NCBI GenBank assembly: GCA_964462635.1
Contig: CAYWYJ010000040.1
Span: forward strand, 1 to 29,042
Length of the DNA stretch: 29,042 nucleotides
Reading direction: 5' to 3'
Source: JBFMAI01 sp964462635
GTDB lineage: Bacteria > Planctomycetota > Phycisphaerae > UBA1845 > Fen-1342
In this document: positions 8,137 to 16,443 of the stretch, in pieces
How the letters are laid out: every line of letters starts with the position of its first letter
Position numbering within the stretch: position 1 is the first letter of the stretch
The notes under the pieces: generated by a model
Database searches by the model: none
The model's input: the letters and a program-made list of their open reading frames with translations, nothing else
What the model was told of the DNA's origin: nothing
Made by a program: the position numbers and the translations under genes

Positions 8137-8253
8137 GTCCCCGATCCGATGACATGCTTGCCGCCGCCGCGAATGGCGCCGACCTTGCGGGCCCTTGATT
8201 CCGGCCCGCAACGTTCCTAAGCTGATCGACGTGTGACCGCGGCGGCCCGCGGC

Positions 8254-8325
8254 GCCGATGTAGCTCAATGGCAGAGCACGGCTTTCGTAAAGCCGGGGTT
8301 GTGGGTTCAACTCCCACCATCGGCT
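8254..8325 (+). tRNA. tRNA-Thr (anticodon CGT)
   Basis: Acceptor GCCGATG/CATCGGC, D stem GCTC/GAGC, anticodon stem CGGCT/AGCCG with loop TTCGTAA giving anticodon CGT (reads ACG), and T arm GTGGG-TTCAACT-CCCAC. Discriminator T; CCA not encoded. It lies 117 bp after tRNA-Cys on the same strand and may share its transcript. Confidence 0.96.
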
Positions 8326-8394
8326 TCCTTCCGCAGGGGGGTCCCGGCGTTTCGGCGTGATTCGGCGACGCGCCGCGCGTGTTACCGCCCCTGA

Positions 8395-8453
8395 CAGAAC
8401 CCACCTCGCAAGTGGTGGGGCGCGGAGCCCCCGCACTGGCGTGCGGGGTTCTG
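8395..8453. repeat. Nested-palindrome dispersed repeat, copy 1 (59 bp)
   Basis: Outer ends CAGAACCC and GGGTTCTG are inverted copies of each other, and an inner imperfect palindrome (CCCACCTC...GTGGTGGG) lies within. A closely similar 58-bp copy is at 16521-16578. It sits in the 616-bp gene-free stretch after tRNA-Thr. Confidence 0.85.
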
Positions 8454-8566
8454 ATGCGCACTTCTAGACGGCGACGCCCCGGGAGTGCGGGGCCGCAACT
8501 TGCGGCGGCGCCGCGTCGTGGCGACCGGCACGGCGGCCCGCGGCGCGCGGGGGACAATTGCGCGAG

Positions 8567-8613
8567 TTTTTTTTGAAATCCTCTTGCAACCCGCCGCGCG
8601 TTTCGCGCATTAT
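8567..8613 (+). promoter_or_regulatory. Sigma70-type promoter with an upstream T-tract
   Basis: TTGCAA (8584-8589) and CATTAT (8608-8613) are separated by 18 bp, the same spacing as the tRNA promoter. Directly upstream lies T8 plus GAAATCC (8567-8580), an AT-rich patch where an UP element would sit. No plus-strand protein gene follows for several kilobases. Confidence 0.5.
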
Positions 8614-8619
8614 GACGGC

Positions 8620-8730
8620 GCATCGTCGTCTTGGCGGCGATCGCACGACAAGCGAGCGTGGCCCGGACGACGGGCCGCGAACGATGATGGAAGGTCCTAG
8701 GCGCGCCACGGCTAGACCTTCCATCTTCTT
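8620..8730 (+). ncRNA. Candidate structured small RNA, family not recognised
   Basis: The interval begins where the promoter at 8584-8613 would initiate. It contains GTCGT/ACGAC and GGCCCG/CGGGCC stems and ends with a long hairpin (8686-8725) followed by TTCTT. It has no conserved tmRNA, RNase P, SRP or 6S signature that I can see. No plus-strand gene is nearby to explain the promoter. This is inference from promoter plus structure; expression is unproven and both ends are approximate. Confidence 0.35.
8686..8730 (+). terminator. Strong hairpin with T-rich tail
   Basis: GATGGAAGGT-C-CTAG (8686-8700) pairs with CTAG-ACCTTCCATC (8712-8725): 14 bp with a single bulged C and an 11-nt loop, followed by TTCTT. 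The T tract is imperfect. It could end the candidate small RNA on the plus strand or, less likely, transcription from the pcm gene on the minus strand. Confidence 0.5.
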
Positions 8731-8804
8731 ATGGGGGCGCTCCCGCCGCGAGAATCGTCTATCCGGGCATTCGGGAACGTGGGGCGTCGGACGGAAGAGC
8801 GGGC

Positions 8805-8892
8805 CTCCCGGCGAGCCGCGGCTTGGACCGGACGGCCGGTACGGAGCCCGGCCGCTACGTGCGGCTCGGCAGGAGTCTCGCCCTCCCCGGTC
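8805..8892. repeat. Degenerate GC-rich dispersed repeat, possible copy 1
   Basis: GAGCCGCGGCT followed some 50 nt later by CTCGCCCTCCCC resembles the stretch at 27064-27140 (same two blocks in the same order). The match is partial, so the family is tentative. Apart from this I see nothing in 8731-8941. Confidence 0.3.
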
Positions 8893-8941
8893 GCCTGATC
8901 GCGCCGGCCCATTCGGGCGTGCGTGAGATGAGCGGCCGCGG

Positions 8942-9604
8942 TCAAGCCGGCCAGCCCGCCTGACCCAGCAGCTTCACGAAGCGGCATTTCATGATGTCCT
9001 CGCGGCGGCAGCCGTGCTCCTCGCGTTGCACGCGGACGAGCGTCTGATCGCCGGTCGGACCGATGGGAATGACCAGCCGACCGCCGACGGCGAGCTGATC
9101 GCAGAGCGGCGCCGGGATGTCCGGGGCGCCGGCGGTGACGAGAATGCCGTCGAAGGGGGCGCGCTGCGGCCAGCCGACCGAACCGTCGGCGCAGCGATAC
9201 GTGACGTTCCGCAGTCCCAGCTCTTCCAGCCGTTGGGCGGCCTGGTTCATCAACTTCAGGTGCCATTCGATCGTGTAGACGTGCCGGACCAGGCACGCCA
9301 GGACCGCAGTCTGATAGCCGGACCCGGTGCCGATTTCGAGGACGGTGTGCTCCGGCCGCGGGGCGAGCAGCTCGGTCATGCGGGCGACCATGTACGGCTG
9401 GGAGATCGTCTGGCCGCACTCGATCGGCAGGGCGCCGTCGGAGTAGGCATAAGCCCGCTGAAGCATGGGAAGGAAGCGCTCGCGCGGCACGCGCCGCAGC
9501 GCGTCCAGGACCGCCGGATGGTGAATGCCGCGGGCCTCCAACTGGTCCGCGACCATCGCGTCCCGTGCCGCGCGACATTCATCCTGGGAAGGGTCGGAAG
9601 ACAT
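8942..9604 (-). CDS. pcm: Protein-L-isoaspartate O-methyltransferase
   Basis: This cytosolic enzyme uses S-adenosylmethionine to methylate isoaspartyl residues and so helps repair aged proteins. The family block CGQTISQPYMVARMTELL is present, followed by the SAM-binding motif I, VLEIGTGSGYQTAVLA, and the later PFDGILVTAGAPDIP block. With the ATG at 9604 the protein is 220 aa, close to the usual 205-220. The open frame extends 16 codons further to an ATG at 9652, but that N-terminus is low-complexity and outside the family alignment. No clear Shine-Dalgarno supports either start. It is the last gene of the minus-strand run; the permease ends 156 bp upstream, with a strong hairpin in between, so it may have its own promoter. 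Confidence 0.93.
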   Translation of the reverse strand: MSSDPSQDECRAARDAMVADQLEARGIHHPAVLDALRRVPRERFLPMLQRAYAYSDGALPIECGQTISQPYMVARMTELLAPRPEHTVLEIGTGSGYQTAVLACLVRHVYTIEWHLKLMNQAAQRLEELGLRNVTYRCADGSVGWPQRAPFDGILVTAGAPDIPAPLCDQLAVGGRLVIPIGPTGDQTLVRVQREEHGCRREDIMKCRFVKLLGQAGWPA

Positions 9605-9733
9605 GCGGGCCCGCTGTGTTGTGCCGGCACCCGGCCGGCGACCGCGCCCCATCGTACCGCAATCCGTCGGCGGCGAAACGGCGCGGGAGGCGAAAGCCCG
9701 GGCGGCCCGGCCCGGCGGCCGCCGGGGGGTTCA

Positions 9734-9756
9734 GCGCCCGTGAGCGGGCCGGGCGC
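9734..9756 (-). terminator. Hairpin just after the permease gene
   Basis: GCGCCCG (9734-9740) and CGGGCGC (9750-9756) form a perfect 7-bp stem 4 nt beyond the permease stop codon. No T-tract follows, so it may be a Rho-independent terminator of unusual form or just a 3' stabiliser. Confidence 0.4.
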
Positions 9757-9760
9757 CGAC

Positions 9761-12700
9761 CTACTCCGCGCGCAGGGCGGACAACAGGGGCTCTCTCAGC
9801 GCCGCGACGAGCGCCACCACCCCGGTCGCCACGCCCGCGAGCAGGATGCCGGCGAACAGGCCCAGCAGGGACAACCACGGCACCGGGGCCCCGCGCTCGA
9901 TCATGTGCGGCGCCACGACGACCGCCGCACTGACCACGCCGACGCCGAGGCCCACGGCCACCAGGAACGCGTTTTCGACAAGGACCAGCAGACCGAGGGC
10001 CCGCGGCGCAAACCCGACCGCGCGCAGCAGGGCCAATTCGCCGCGGCGTTCACTCACGTTTCGCAGCATGATCGCCGTCAGCCCCAGCACGCCGAGCAGC
10101 AGCCCGAGGCCGCCAAGCGCTTGAAACGTGGACAAGTAGGTGTTCTGGACGGCCTGGAGGTCGGCGAGTCGCTGCGCCGTCGGCGTCACTGCCAGCCCGT
10201 AGTCGCTCAGGCTCCGCTCCAGCATGGCCCTGACCCGCGCGGTCCGCTCCGGCTGCGTTTCAATCAGGTGCATGGCGTAACCGCTGGCGGACGGATACAG
10301 CCGGGTGAAATCCCGCTCGTGCAGGATGACCTCGCCTTGCAGGACGCTGCCCTTGAGCAAGGCCACCAATCGCACGGCAACCTCCGCGCCCCGCTCGTCC
10401 TGCACGGTGAGCGCATCGCCCAGGTTCACATGGAGTTGCCAGCGGGCGGCGGCTTCGTCCGCCAGCGCCGGAATCGCCCCGTCCGGCAGCGGTCGTCGCA
10501 GGAGGAGCCACGGGTTGCGTCGTTCGTCGTCGCGGCGCGCCTGGGTCGCCGCGAACGCGAACCCGCCGCGGTCGATGAGCTTTTCCGTGGCGCCCAGTAT
10601 GCGTGGTCGCGTCGGGCGATAGATGTTCCGGCAGCTCGTCTCATCGCCGTCGCGCCGGCGCAGTGGGTAGCTCGTCACGCCGTCCAGTTCGCTCACCTCC
10701 GCCCGGGTCATGTTCAGCGCCGCGCGGCCCTCTGCCGTGTTCAGATCGTGCAGGAGCGGCACGTCGGCCTCGGCCAGCAGCGCGAAACCGCCGGTGCCGC
10801 CGTGTCGGTCGGTGACGTCGGTCGGCGGCATGAGCCGCAGCGCATGCAGCGCGGTGATGACGAACGCGGCGAAAGCGATCAGGGCGGCGGTGAGCAGGCT
10901 CCGGCCGCGATGACGGCGCGCGTTGCGGATCCCCAGGCGCCACAGCGGCCCGAGCCGCGACCGTGCCGGTCCGAGCCGCGACCGTGAGGGAGCGGAAGGC
11001 GGATGCGTCTCCAGCTTCCCCGCTCGCTCGCTGTCGCGGCCCGGTCCAGGGCCGCCAACCCCGACTCGAGTGTCGCAAACCCCCGGCCCACTCGCCAGCC
11101 ACGCCGCCAGCGCGGCCAGGCCGGCCACGAGCAGGGCCGTTCCGCCGGCGAAGAACGCGGCTGTCCGTGGCAGCACGTCGCCCCACCACGACGCCACCAA
11201 CAGACCGGCGGCACCCAGCGCGGTGAGAACACTGACACCCCCGGCGACGCGGGGGCGATACCGTCCGGCCACCTCGGAGTCCGCGGCCAAGGCGTGTGGT
11301 CCGGCCAGCAGCGTGCGCGGCGGCCGACGGACCAGGCCCCGTAACGCGACAACGATCGCCAGCGCCGCCACGGCGAGACTCGCCCCGCCGCCAATCGCGT
11401 AGCTGCGCGGCGTCGTGTGCAGGGTCAGGAACGGGGCCTGCACGGCGTCGGACCACCATGACCGCAGCCCCGCCAGCATCAGCCACGCGTACCCGCGCGC
11501 CGCGAGCAACCCCAGCGCGGTCCCGAGGGCGGCGACCGCCAGTCCTTCGGTCAGGAGCAGCCGCCGCACGCGGCCCGGCGTGAAGCCGGCGGCCAGCAGC
11601 AGGCCGATTTCGGCCGCGCGCCGTTCCACGCCCAGCCGAAACAGCAGCGCCACCAGCAGCGCCGCCGATGCGATCAGGAAGAAGCTGAAGCCGATGAACA
11701 GGCCGGAAAAGTCCGTCGTGCCCTGACTCGCTTCCAGGGCCCGCCGGCGAACGGGGTCAAACGCTAATCCGGCGCTGCGGACATCCAGCTCGCGCCGCAG
11801 TCGCGCCGCGAACGCTGCCGCGGTCGTTGCCAGCGAGTCGCCGGGCGGCGCGTACACGCGCAGGCTCGTCAGTCTGCCGAAGCGGTCCGCGTCGCGGGCC
11901 CAGAGCCGCTGCCCGTCCTCCAGCGTGACGAACGCCTTGGGCGTTGCGCGGTGGGCTTCCCAGTACACCTCGTCGCGCTCACGAATCCGCCGCATGTCGA
12001 TCGGGAAGGGCGGGTCCCAGTCCGAGATGCGATCGGTGTCCGTCACCCCCGGGTACGGCGGCACCAGATCGGGGTCGGCGGCGCCGTCCCGCAGCGCGAC
12101 GACGCCGGCCACGCGAAGTGGCGCGGATCGCGTCTCCAATCGGCCGGCGGCAACCAGCTCGTAGTACGTCAACTCGACGACATCGCCGGGCTCAGCGCCG
12201 AGGTCATCGGCCGCCCAATCGTTGAGCACGATCTCGCCCGAGTGCGGCGGACCACCTGCTTGCCACGTCCATGTTTGCAGCAGCGCGGGCACGGGCTCGA
12301 CCGCGACAACGGTCGCGTACGGCACGGCGTGCTCCGGCGAGTCGCCCTGCGCGATGCTATTGGCGAGATAAGCGAGGACGCCGACGGCGGGGCAGCCGAT
12401 CGAGTCCGCGGCCCGCCGGGCGGCGGCTTCGACAGGCGGTGCCAGCAACAGCGTTTCGCTTTCCAAACCGACATAGCCGAGCGCCGCATCGACGCGCAGC
12501 CGCAGGCCGAGATCGGCGGGTGTGGCCGCCAACGTCAACGCGGCAGCGAGGGCCTCGCCATCAGCCGTGCCATTGCCGCCCGCGACCAGCAACGTGTTGA
12601 CGCGCCCCGGCTGGCCCAGCGCGCGTTGCAGCGTGGCCAGCGAAACGAACGCATTGCGCGGGGACCGCTGCTGCGCGTCGAGACTGAACGCTCCGAGTCC

Positions 12701-13273
12701 GGCGGCGGGAACAACGCGGGCCACCGTCAGACGCAGCATCGCGGGCGGCGTGTCGCGCCGGCCGAGCAACGTCTCCGGCGAAATGGACGCCGGTCGGGCG
12801 ACGCGCAGCAAGATGGCATCGCCTTTACGTGCCCCGAGTTCCGCGGCCAGCGGCCCGTTGAGTACGACCTCCCCATCACCCGGGGTGCGCCCAAACGGGG
12901 AGCTTGGCGTGGCCAAGGCACCGAAGCGTGCTTCGATGGCCCAAACGCGGATGCCGGCCGCGACCGCCCGCGTGTCCGCGTGCGTCGCGCTGCCGCGGAG
13001 CGCGACGGCCGGCGCGACGTGGAGTCTCAGGTCAGGGGCCGCCGCGGCCAGGTCATCCGCCAGCGCTTCGCGGAAGTAATGCGGGGCCCGGAGCACGTGG
13101 TCAACGCGGCCGAGCCGGCCGAGGGCTTCGGCCCGCAGGCTGCCACGCAGGGAGTCGCCGACGAACAGCGCTCCCATCAGCGCGGCAGAGCCCGCGACCA
13201 CGCCCAGCGTCGCCGCGAGGTGCGCCCGCCGGTGATACCGCAAGTTCCGCCAGGGCAGCATGAGCCGGTTCAT
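9761..13273 (-). CDS. FtsX-family ABC transporter permease, ten predicted helices
   Basis: The 1170-aa protein has the YbbP-like double-FtsX plan: one N-terminal helix (about residues 18-40), a large extracytoplasmic domain to about 510, three helices with an FtsX core (about 515-655), two more (about 675-725), another (about 782-805), a second external domain, then three C-terminal helices (about 1050-1160). Both FtsX cores have the typical RRAAEIGLLLAAGFTP / RRGELALLRAVGFAP cytoplasmic loop that contacts the ATPase. Such transporters move lipoproteins or lipids out of the inner membrane, or act as mechanotransmitters; the substrate here is unknown. Residues about 760-775 (RSRLGPARSRLGP) are encoded by a dispersed repeat and look like an inserted linker. 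The ATPase gene lies 133 bp upstream on the same strand. Confidence 0.88.
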   Translation of the reverse strand: MNRLMLPWRNLRYHRRAHLAATLGVVAGSAALMGALFVGDSLRGSLRAEALGRLGRVDHVLRAPHYFREALADDLAAAAPDLRLHVAPAVALRGSATHADTRAVAAGIRVWAIEARFGALATPSSPFGRTPGDGEVVLNGPLAAELGARKGDAILLRVARPASISPETLLGRRDTPPAMLRLTVARVVPAAGLGAFSLDAQQRSPRNAFVSLATLQRALGQPGRVNTLLVAGGNGTADGEALAAALTLAATPADLGLRLRVDAALGYVGLESETLLLAPPVEAAARRAADSIGCPAVGVLAYLANSIAQGDSPEHAVPYATVVAVEPVPALLQTWTWQAGGPPHSGEIVLNDWAADDLGAEPGDVVELTYYELVAAGRLETRSAPLRVAGVVALRDGAADPDLVPPYPGVTDTDRISDWDPPFPIDMRRIRERDEVYWEAHRATPKAFVTLEDGQRLWARDADRFGRLTSLRVYAPPGDSLATTAAAFAARLRRELDVRSAGLAFDPVRRRALEASQGTTDFSGLFIGFSFFLIASAALLVALLFRLGVERRAAEIGLLLAAGFTPGRVRRLLLTEGLAVAALGTALGLLAARGYAWLMLAGLRSWWSDAVQAPFLTLHTTPRSYAIGGGASLAVAALAIVVALRGLVRRPPRTLLAGPHALAADSEVAGRYRPRVAGGVSVLTALGAAGLLVASWWGDVLPRTAAFFAGGTALLVAGLAALAAWLASGPGVCDTRVGVGGPGPGRDSERAGKLETHPPSAPSRSRLGPARSRLGPLWRLGIRNARRHRGRSLLTAALIAFAAFVITALHALRLMPPTDVTDRHGGTGGFALLAEADVPLLHDLNTAEGRAALNMTRAEVSELDGVTSYPLRRRDGDETSCRNIYRPTRPRILGATEKLIDRGGFAFAATQARRDDERRNPWLLLRRPLPDGAIPALADEAAARWQLHVNLGDALTVQDERGAEVAVRLVALLKGSVLQGEVILHERDFTRLYPSASGYAMHLIETQPERTARVRAMLERSLSDYGLAVTPTAQRLADLQAVQNTYLSTFQALGGLGLLLGVLGLTAIMLRNVSERRGELALLRAVGFAPRALGLLVLVENAFLVAVGLGVGVVSAAVVVAPHMIERGAPVPWLSLLGLFAGILLAGVATGVVALVAALREPLLSALRAE
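10950..10995. repeat. 25-bp dispersed repeat, in-gene copies
   Basis: The block at 10971-10995 (CCGAGCCGCG ACCGTGAGGG AGCGG) is preceded by its first 16 bases at 10950-10965. An exact reverse complement of all 25 bases lies at 13348-13372. These copies are inside the permease gene and are read in frame. Confidence 0.85.
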
Positions 13274-13347
13274 GCGGGGCCTCGCAGGAAACGCGAGATT
13301 CCGAGACGCGACGGCAAGGGCGCGGAGCGCCCGGAGGCTCGCGGAAA

Positions 13348-13372
13348 CCGCTCCCTCACGGTCGCGGCTCGG
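13348..13372. repeat. 25-bp dispersed repeat, intergenic copy
   Basis: Exact reverse complement of 10971-10995. It fills part of the 133-bp space between the ABC ATPase and its permease, so it is transcribed with them if they form one operon. Confidence 0.85.
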
Positions 13373-13406
13373 TTCGGATGCGGCGCAGTCTGAACGAGGC
13401 GGCAGA

Positions 13407-14072
<666 letters not shown>

Positions 14073-14117
14073 GGTGACATTAGCCGCCAAGAAAGGGCCA
14101 GCGCCAAGGGGGCGGCG

Positions 14118-15398
14118 TCAACGTGCGACGAGCTGCTCGTACAGCCGCCACATCGCGTCGGCGGCCCGCTCGGCCGTGAACGACGCCTGCACGGCCGCCC
14201 GCCCCTGCTCCGCCAGCCGACGGCGCCGCGGCTCGTCGTCCATCAGCCGGGCGAGCGTGCCGGCGAGTGTTTCCGGGCTGCGCGGGTCATACAGCAGCCC
14301 GCCGCCGGTCGCCGCGATGAGCTCGGGGAACGAACCGTGCGCGGGTTGCACGACCGGGACGCCGGCCGCGAGTGCCTCCAGGACGTAAAACCCCTTCGAT
14401 TCGACATACTCCGTCGGCACCGACAGCACGTGCAGCGTCCGCAGGAACGCGATCTTCGCGTCGCGCGTCACCTCGCCAACGTATTCGAACGCCTCCTCCG
14501 GCACACTGAACGCCGCCAGCTCCTGCCGCACGCGCTCCAGATACCGCCGGTCCGCCGGGCCGAGATAGCCGGCGGCCCGCACGCGGACATCGCGGCCCGC
14601 CGCGTGCAGCTTGACCAGCGCGCGGGCCAGGTTCAGCAACCCCTTGGCCGGGCACACGCGGGCCAGATAGCCGATCGTGAACGGGGCCCGCGGCGGGTCG
14701 GCCGCCGGGAAATCCGCGGCATAAATGCCCATTGGAACATGATGGACGCGCTCGGCCGGCAGCCCGAAGTGCTCAGCGGCGTGCCGCGCGTAATAGGCCG
14801 TCGGGGCGTCGAACGCGTCCACGTCGGCGGCCCCGGTGCGGATCAGATCGAGCGCCCGCCGCCGGTGCGGCTCGGGCAGGTCGTCCAGGAAGATGTCTTC
14901 GCCGGCCAGGGCACAGACGATCGGCACCCCCAGGGCCGACTTCAACGCGCTCGCCACGCCCACGAACATGAGGTTCGGCAGATGCACGAGTCGCGGCGCC
15001 AGTCGCCGCAGACCCGCGATCAATCGCGCCAGCTCTTTCCGCTGCGCCCCGGCCGGCCCTTCCAGGACCGAGACCGTCAGCGCGCCGAGTTCCTCCGCGC
15101 GCGTGCGCCCCGCCAGCCGGCCCAGCGCGCGCAGCAGCACACGAGCATCAAGCAGGCGGTCCAGAAAGCGCGGCGTGTGGCGAAAAAGGGCGGTCGCCTG
15201 CTGGAGATAGACGTTCAGGCCGCCGTAGTAGAGTCGCCGCTCGCTCACATCCTGCTCGTCGGTGCGTAGCGGCGTATACAGCGGCACGAGGAGCGCGTCG
15301 CGCCCCTGGCCGCGCAGGGCGGCCACGAGGCGGTTGTCGTGCAGGCAACTGCCGCAGTACATGCCCGCGGCCCCGGCGGCGAGGTGAATCACGCGCAT
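14118..15398 (-). CDS. GT4-family glycosyltransferase
   Basis: A predicted 426-aa retaining GT-B glycosyltransferase, likely acting at the cytoplasmic face on a lipid-linked or soluble acceptor. The N-terminal half starts MRVIHLAAGAAGMYCGSC, the glycine-rich acceptor-side loop of the fold. The C-terminal half has the donor-binding pattern FTIGYLARVCPAKGLLNLARAL and the E-x7-E element ESKGFYVLEALAAGVPVV. The open frame runs upstream to 15803, but that part is read from repeat sequence and has no family similarity, so the ATG at 15398 is preferred. Donor sugar and product are unknown. The ABC ATPase gene begins 45 bp downstream, hinting at co-transcription, though a functional link to export is speculative. 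Confidence 0.88.
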   Translation of the reverse strand: MRVIHLAAGAAGMYCGSCLHDNRLVAALRGQGRDALLVPLYTPLRTDEQDVSERRLYYGGLNVYLQQATALFRHTPRFLDRLLDARVLLRALGRLAGRTRAEELGALTVSVLEGPAGAQRKELARLIAGLRRLAPRLVHLPNLMFVGVASALKSALGVPIVCALAGEDIFLDDLPEPHRRRALDLIRTGAADVDAFDAPTAYYARHAAEHFGLPAERVHHVPMGIYAADFPAADPPRAPFTIGYLARVCPAKGLLNLARALVKLHAAGRDVRVRAAGYLGPADRRYLERVRQELAAFSVPEEAFEYVGEVTRDAKIAFLRTLHVLSVPTEYVESKGFYVLEALAAGVPVVQPAHGSFPELIAATGGGLLYDPRSPETLAGTLARLMDDEPRRRRLAEQGRAAVQASFTAERAADAMWRLYEQLVAR

Positions 15399-15414
15399 CG
15401 CCGCATCCGCGAGA

Positions 15415-15462
15415 GGCAACCGCCAAGGCGCCAAGAGCGCCAAGGGCGCCAAGAAGAACCGG
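15415..15462. repeat. Left arm of a 45-bp inverted repeat pair
   Basis: Built of GCCAAG steps (CAACCGCCAAGG, CGCCAAGAGCGCCAAGG, GCCAAGAA). It is an imperfect inverted copy of 15620-15664. The pair encloses about 157 bp. Confidence 0.8.
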
Positions 15463-15619
15463 AGATCATGAGCAATTCCGCATCGGGTTCGATCCGTCCG
15501 AGCACGGGTCGGCGTGTTGGCCGTTGTCGGACGGCGCGGCCGTATGCTGACACGCGAAGCGCACTCATGTCCGATGCCTTGCCTCCCGCCGCACGGCCGC
15601 GACGCCTGTCCCGGCGTTT

Positions 15620-15664
15620 CCGTTCTTGGCAACCTTGGCGCTCTTGGCACCTTGGCGGTTGCTC
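15620..15664. repeat. Right arm of the 45-bp inverted repeat pair
   Basis: Reads CCGTTCTTGGCAACCTTGG then CGCTCTTGGCACCTTGGCGG. Its complement closely matches 15415-15462. It ends 2 bp before the prepilin stop codon, so on the minus strand it directly follows that gene. Between the arms (15463-15619) I see no gene. Confidence 0.8.
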
Positions 15665-15666
15665 TT

Positions 15667-16380
15667 TCAATAGTAGACTTCGTTCTCGTCGGGGCGGGCC
15701 TGGACGTCGAAGATCTGTGTGTACAGGAACTCCACGTGCCCGTCGGCAAACAGCAGGTTGCCGTGGTGGCGGCCCTGATGGTGCCAGCGCGAGCGGTCGT
15801 CATTGAGATCGAACGATGGGTTGAACACCGGCTCCTGGAACACGATCTTCTTGGCCGCGAACTTGATCCGCGACCGCGGCAGCCCGCGGCAACTCAGCAC
15901 CCCGAACGTCGGCACGGGGAACTCCTTGATCTCGCTGGCGTACACGTAACTCGTCCCGTGCTCGACGAAGTACTTGCCGGCGAGCTTGAAATACGCGTCG
16001 CCGCGGTCGGACGGGCACTCGAACAGGTCCTTGTGCTTCCGCTCGACCTGGAACTCGTCGCCGACGGTATTGTCCTCGACGCCGAAGTAACGGTTCATCG
16101 GGCGGCGGCTTTCCGGGTCCTGACTGCCGAGCAGGGCGTGGTACGGGCTGCGCCCGCGGTAGCCGAGGCACCCGTAGAACGGGGCGTCGGGATAGATGTC
16201 ACGGTTGTCGCCGACGTAGAACTCGATGGCGTGGCCGATGGTGCGCAGGTGCGTCTGGCACTGCACCAGCTTGGCGCGGGCGCGGGCCTGGCCCAACGAC
16301 GGCAACAGAATGGCCAGCAGCACCGCGATGATGGCCACGACGACCAGCAGCTCGATGATCGTGAAGGCACGCCGCCGCAT
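15667..16380 (-). CDS. Prepilin-type (type II pseudopilin-like) protein
   Basis: The 237-aa product starts MRRRAFTIIELLVVVAII: a short basic leader, a cleavage site, Phe at +1 and Glu at +5, then a long hydrophobic helix and ILLPSLGQARARAK. It would be processed by a prepilin peptidase and assembled into a pilus- or secretion-type filament, or stay as a membrane-anchored surface protein. The residue before the cleavage point is Ala instead of the usual Gly. The C-terminal FADGHVEFLY motif is like that in planctomycete pseudopilins, which these genomes carry in many copies. The ATG at 16380 has GGAGG with a 7-nt spacer. It is divergent from the beta-propeller gene, 63 bp away. Confidence 0.92.
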   Translation of the reverse strand: MRRRAFTIIELLVVVAIIAVLLAILLPSLGQARARAKLVQCQTHLRTIGHAIEFYVGDNRDIYPDAPFYGCLGYRGRSPYHALLGSQDPESRRPMNRYFGVEDNTVGDEFQVERKHKDLFECPSDRGDAYFKLAGKYFVEHGTSYVYASEIKEFPVPTFGVLSCRGLPRSRIKFAAKKIVFQEPVFNPSFDLNDDRSRWHHQGRHHGNLLFADGHVEFLYTQIFDVQARPDENEVYY

Positions 16381-16407
16381 CGCTCGTCCTCCGGTCAGTT
16401 CGCGGGT

Positions 16408-16416
16408 AGTGTAGCA
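16408..16416 (-). promoter_or_regulatory. Possible extended -10 promoter of the prepilin gene
   Basis: On the minus strand this reads TGC-TACACT, an extended -10 form, 28 nt before the ATG. No clear -35 box is present at the usual distance. Weak, but it is the best candidate in the 63-bp divergent spacer. Confidence 0.35.
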
Positions 16417-16443
16417 TGATCGGCGACCCTTGAGCGGACCCGC

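Noticed and set aside
8540..8574. Rho-independent terminator ending in the T8 tract
   Set aside because: Only a weak CGCGC/GCGCG stem with a long loop precedes it; its position just upstream of a -35 box fits an UP-like tract better.
9014..10987. 657-codon plus-strand open frame
   Set aside because: Lies antisense to pcm and the permease, which both have clear family motifs; its sequence is low-complexity Gln/Arg-rich.
15399..15803. N-terminal extension of the GT4 glycosyltransferase
   Set aside because: The added residues come from the inverted repeat pair and antisense prepilin sequence; the family alignment begins at ATG 15398.
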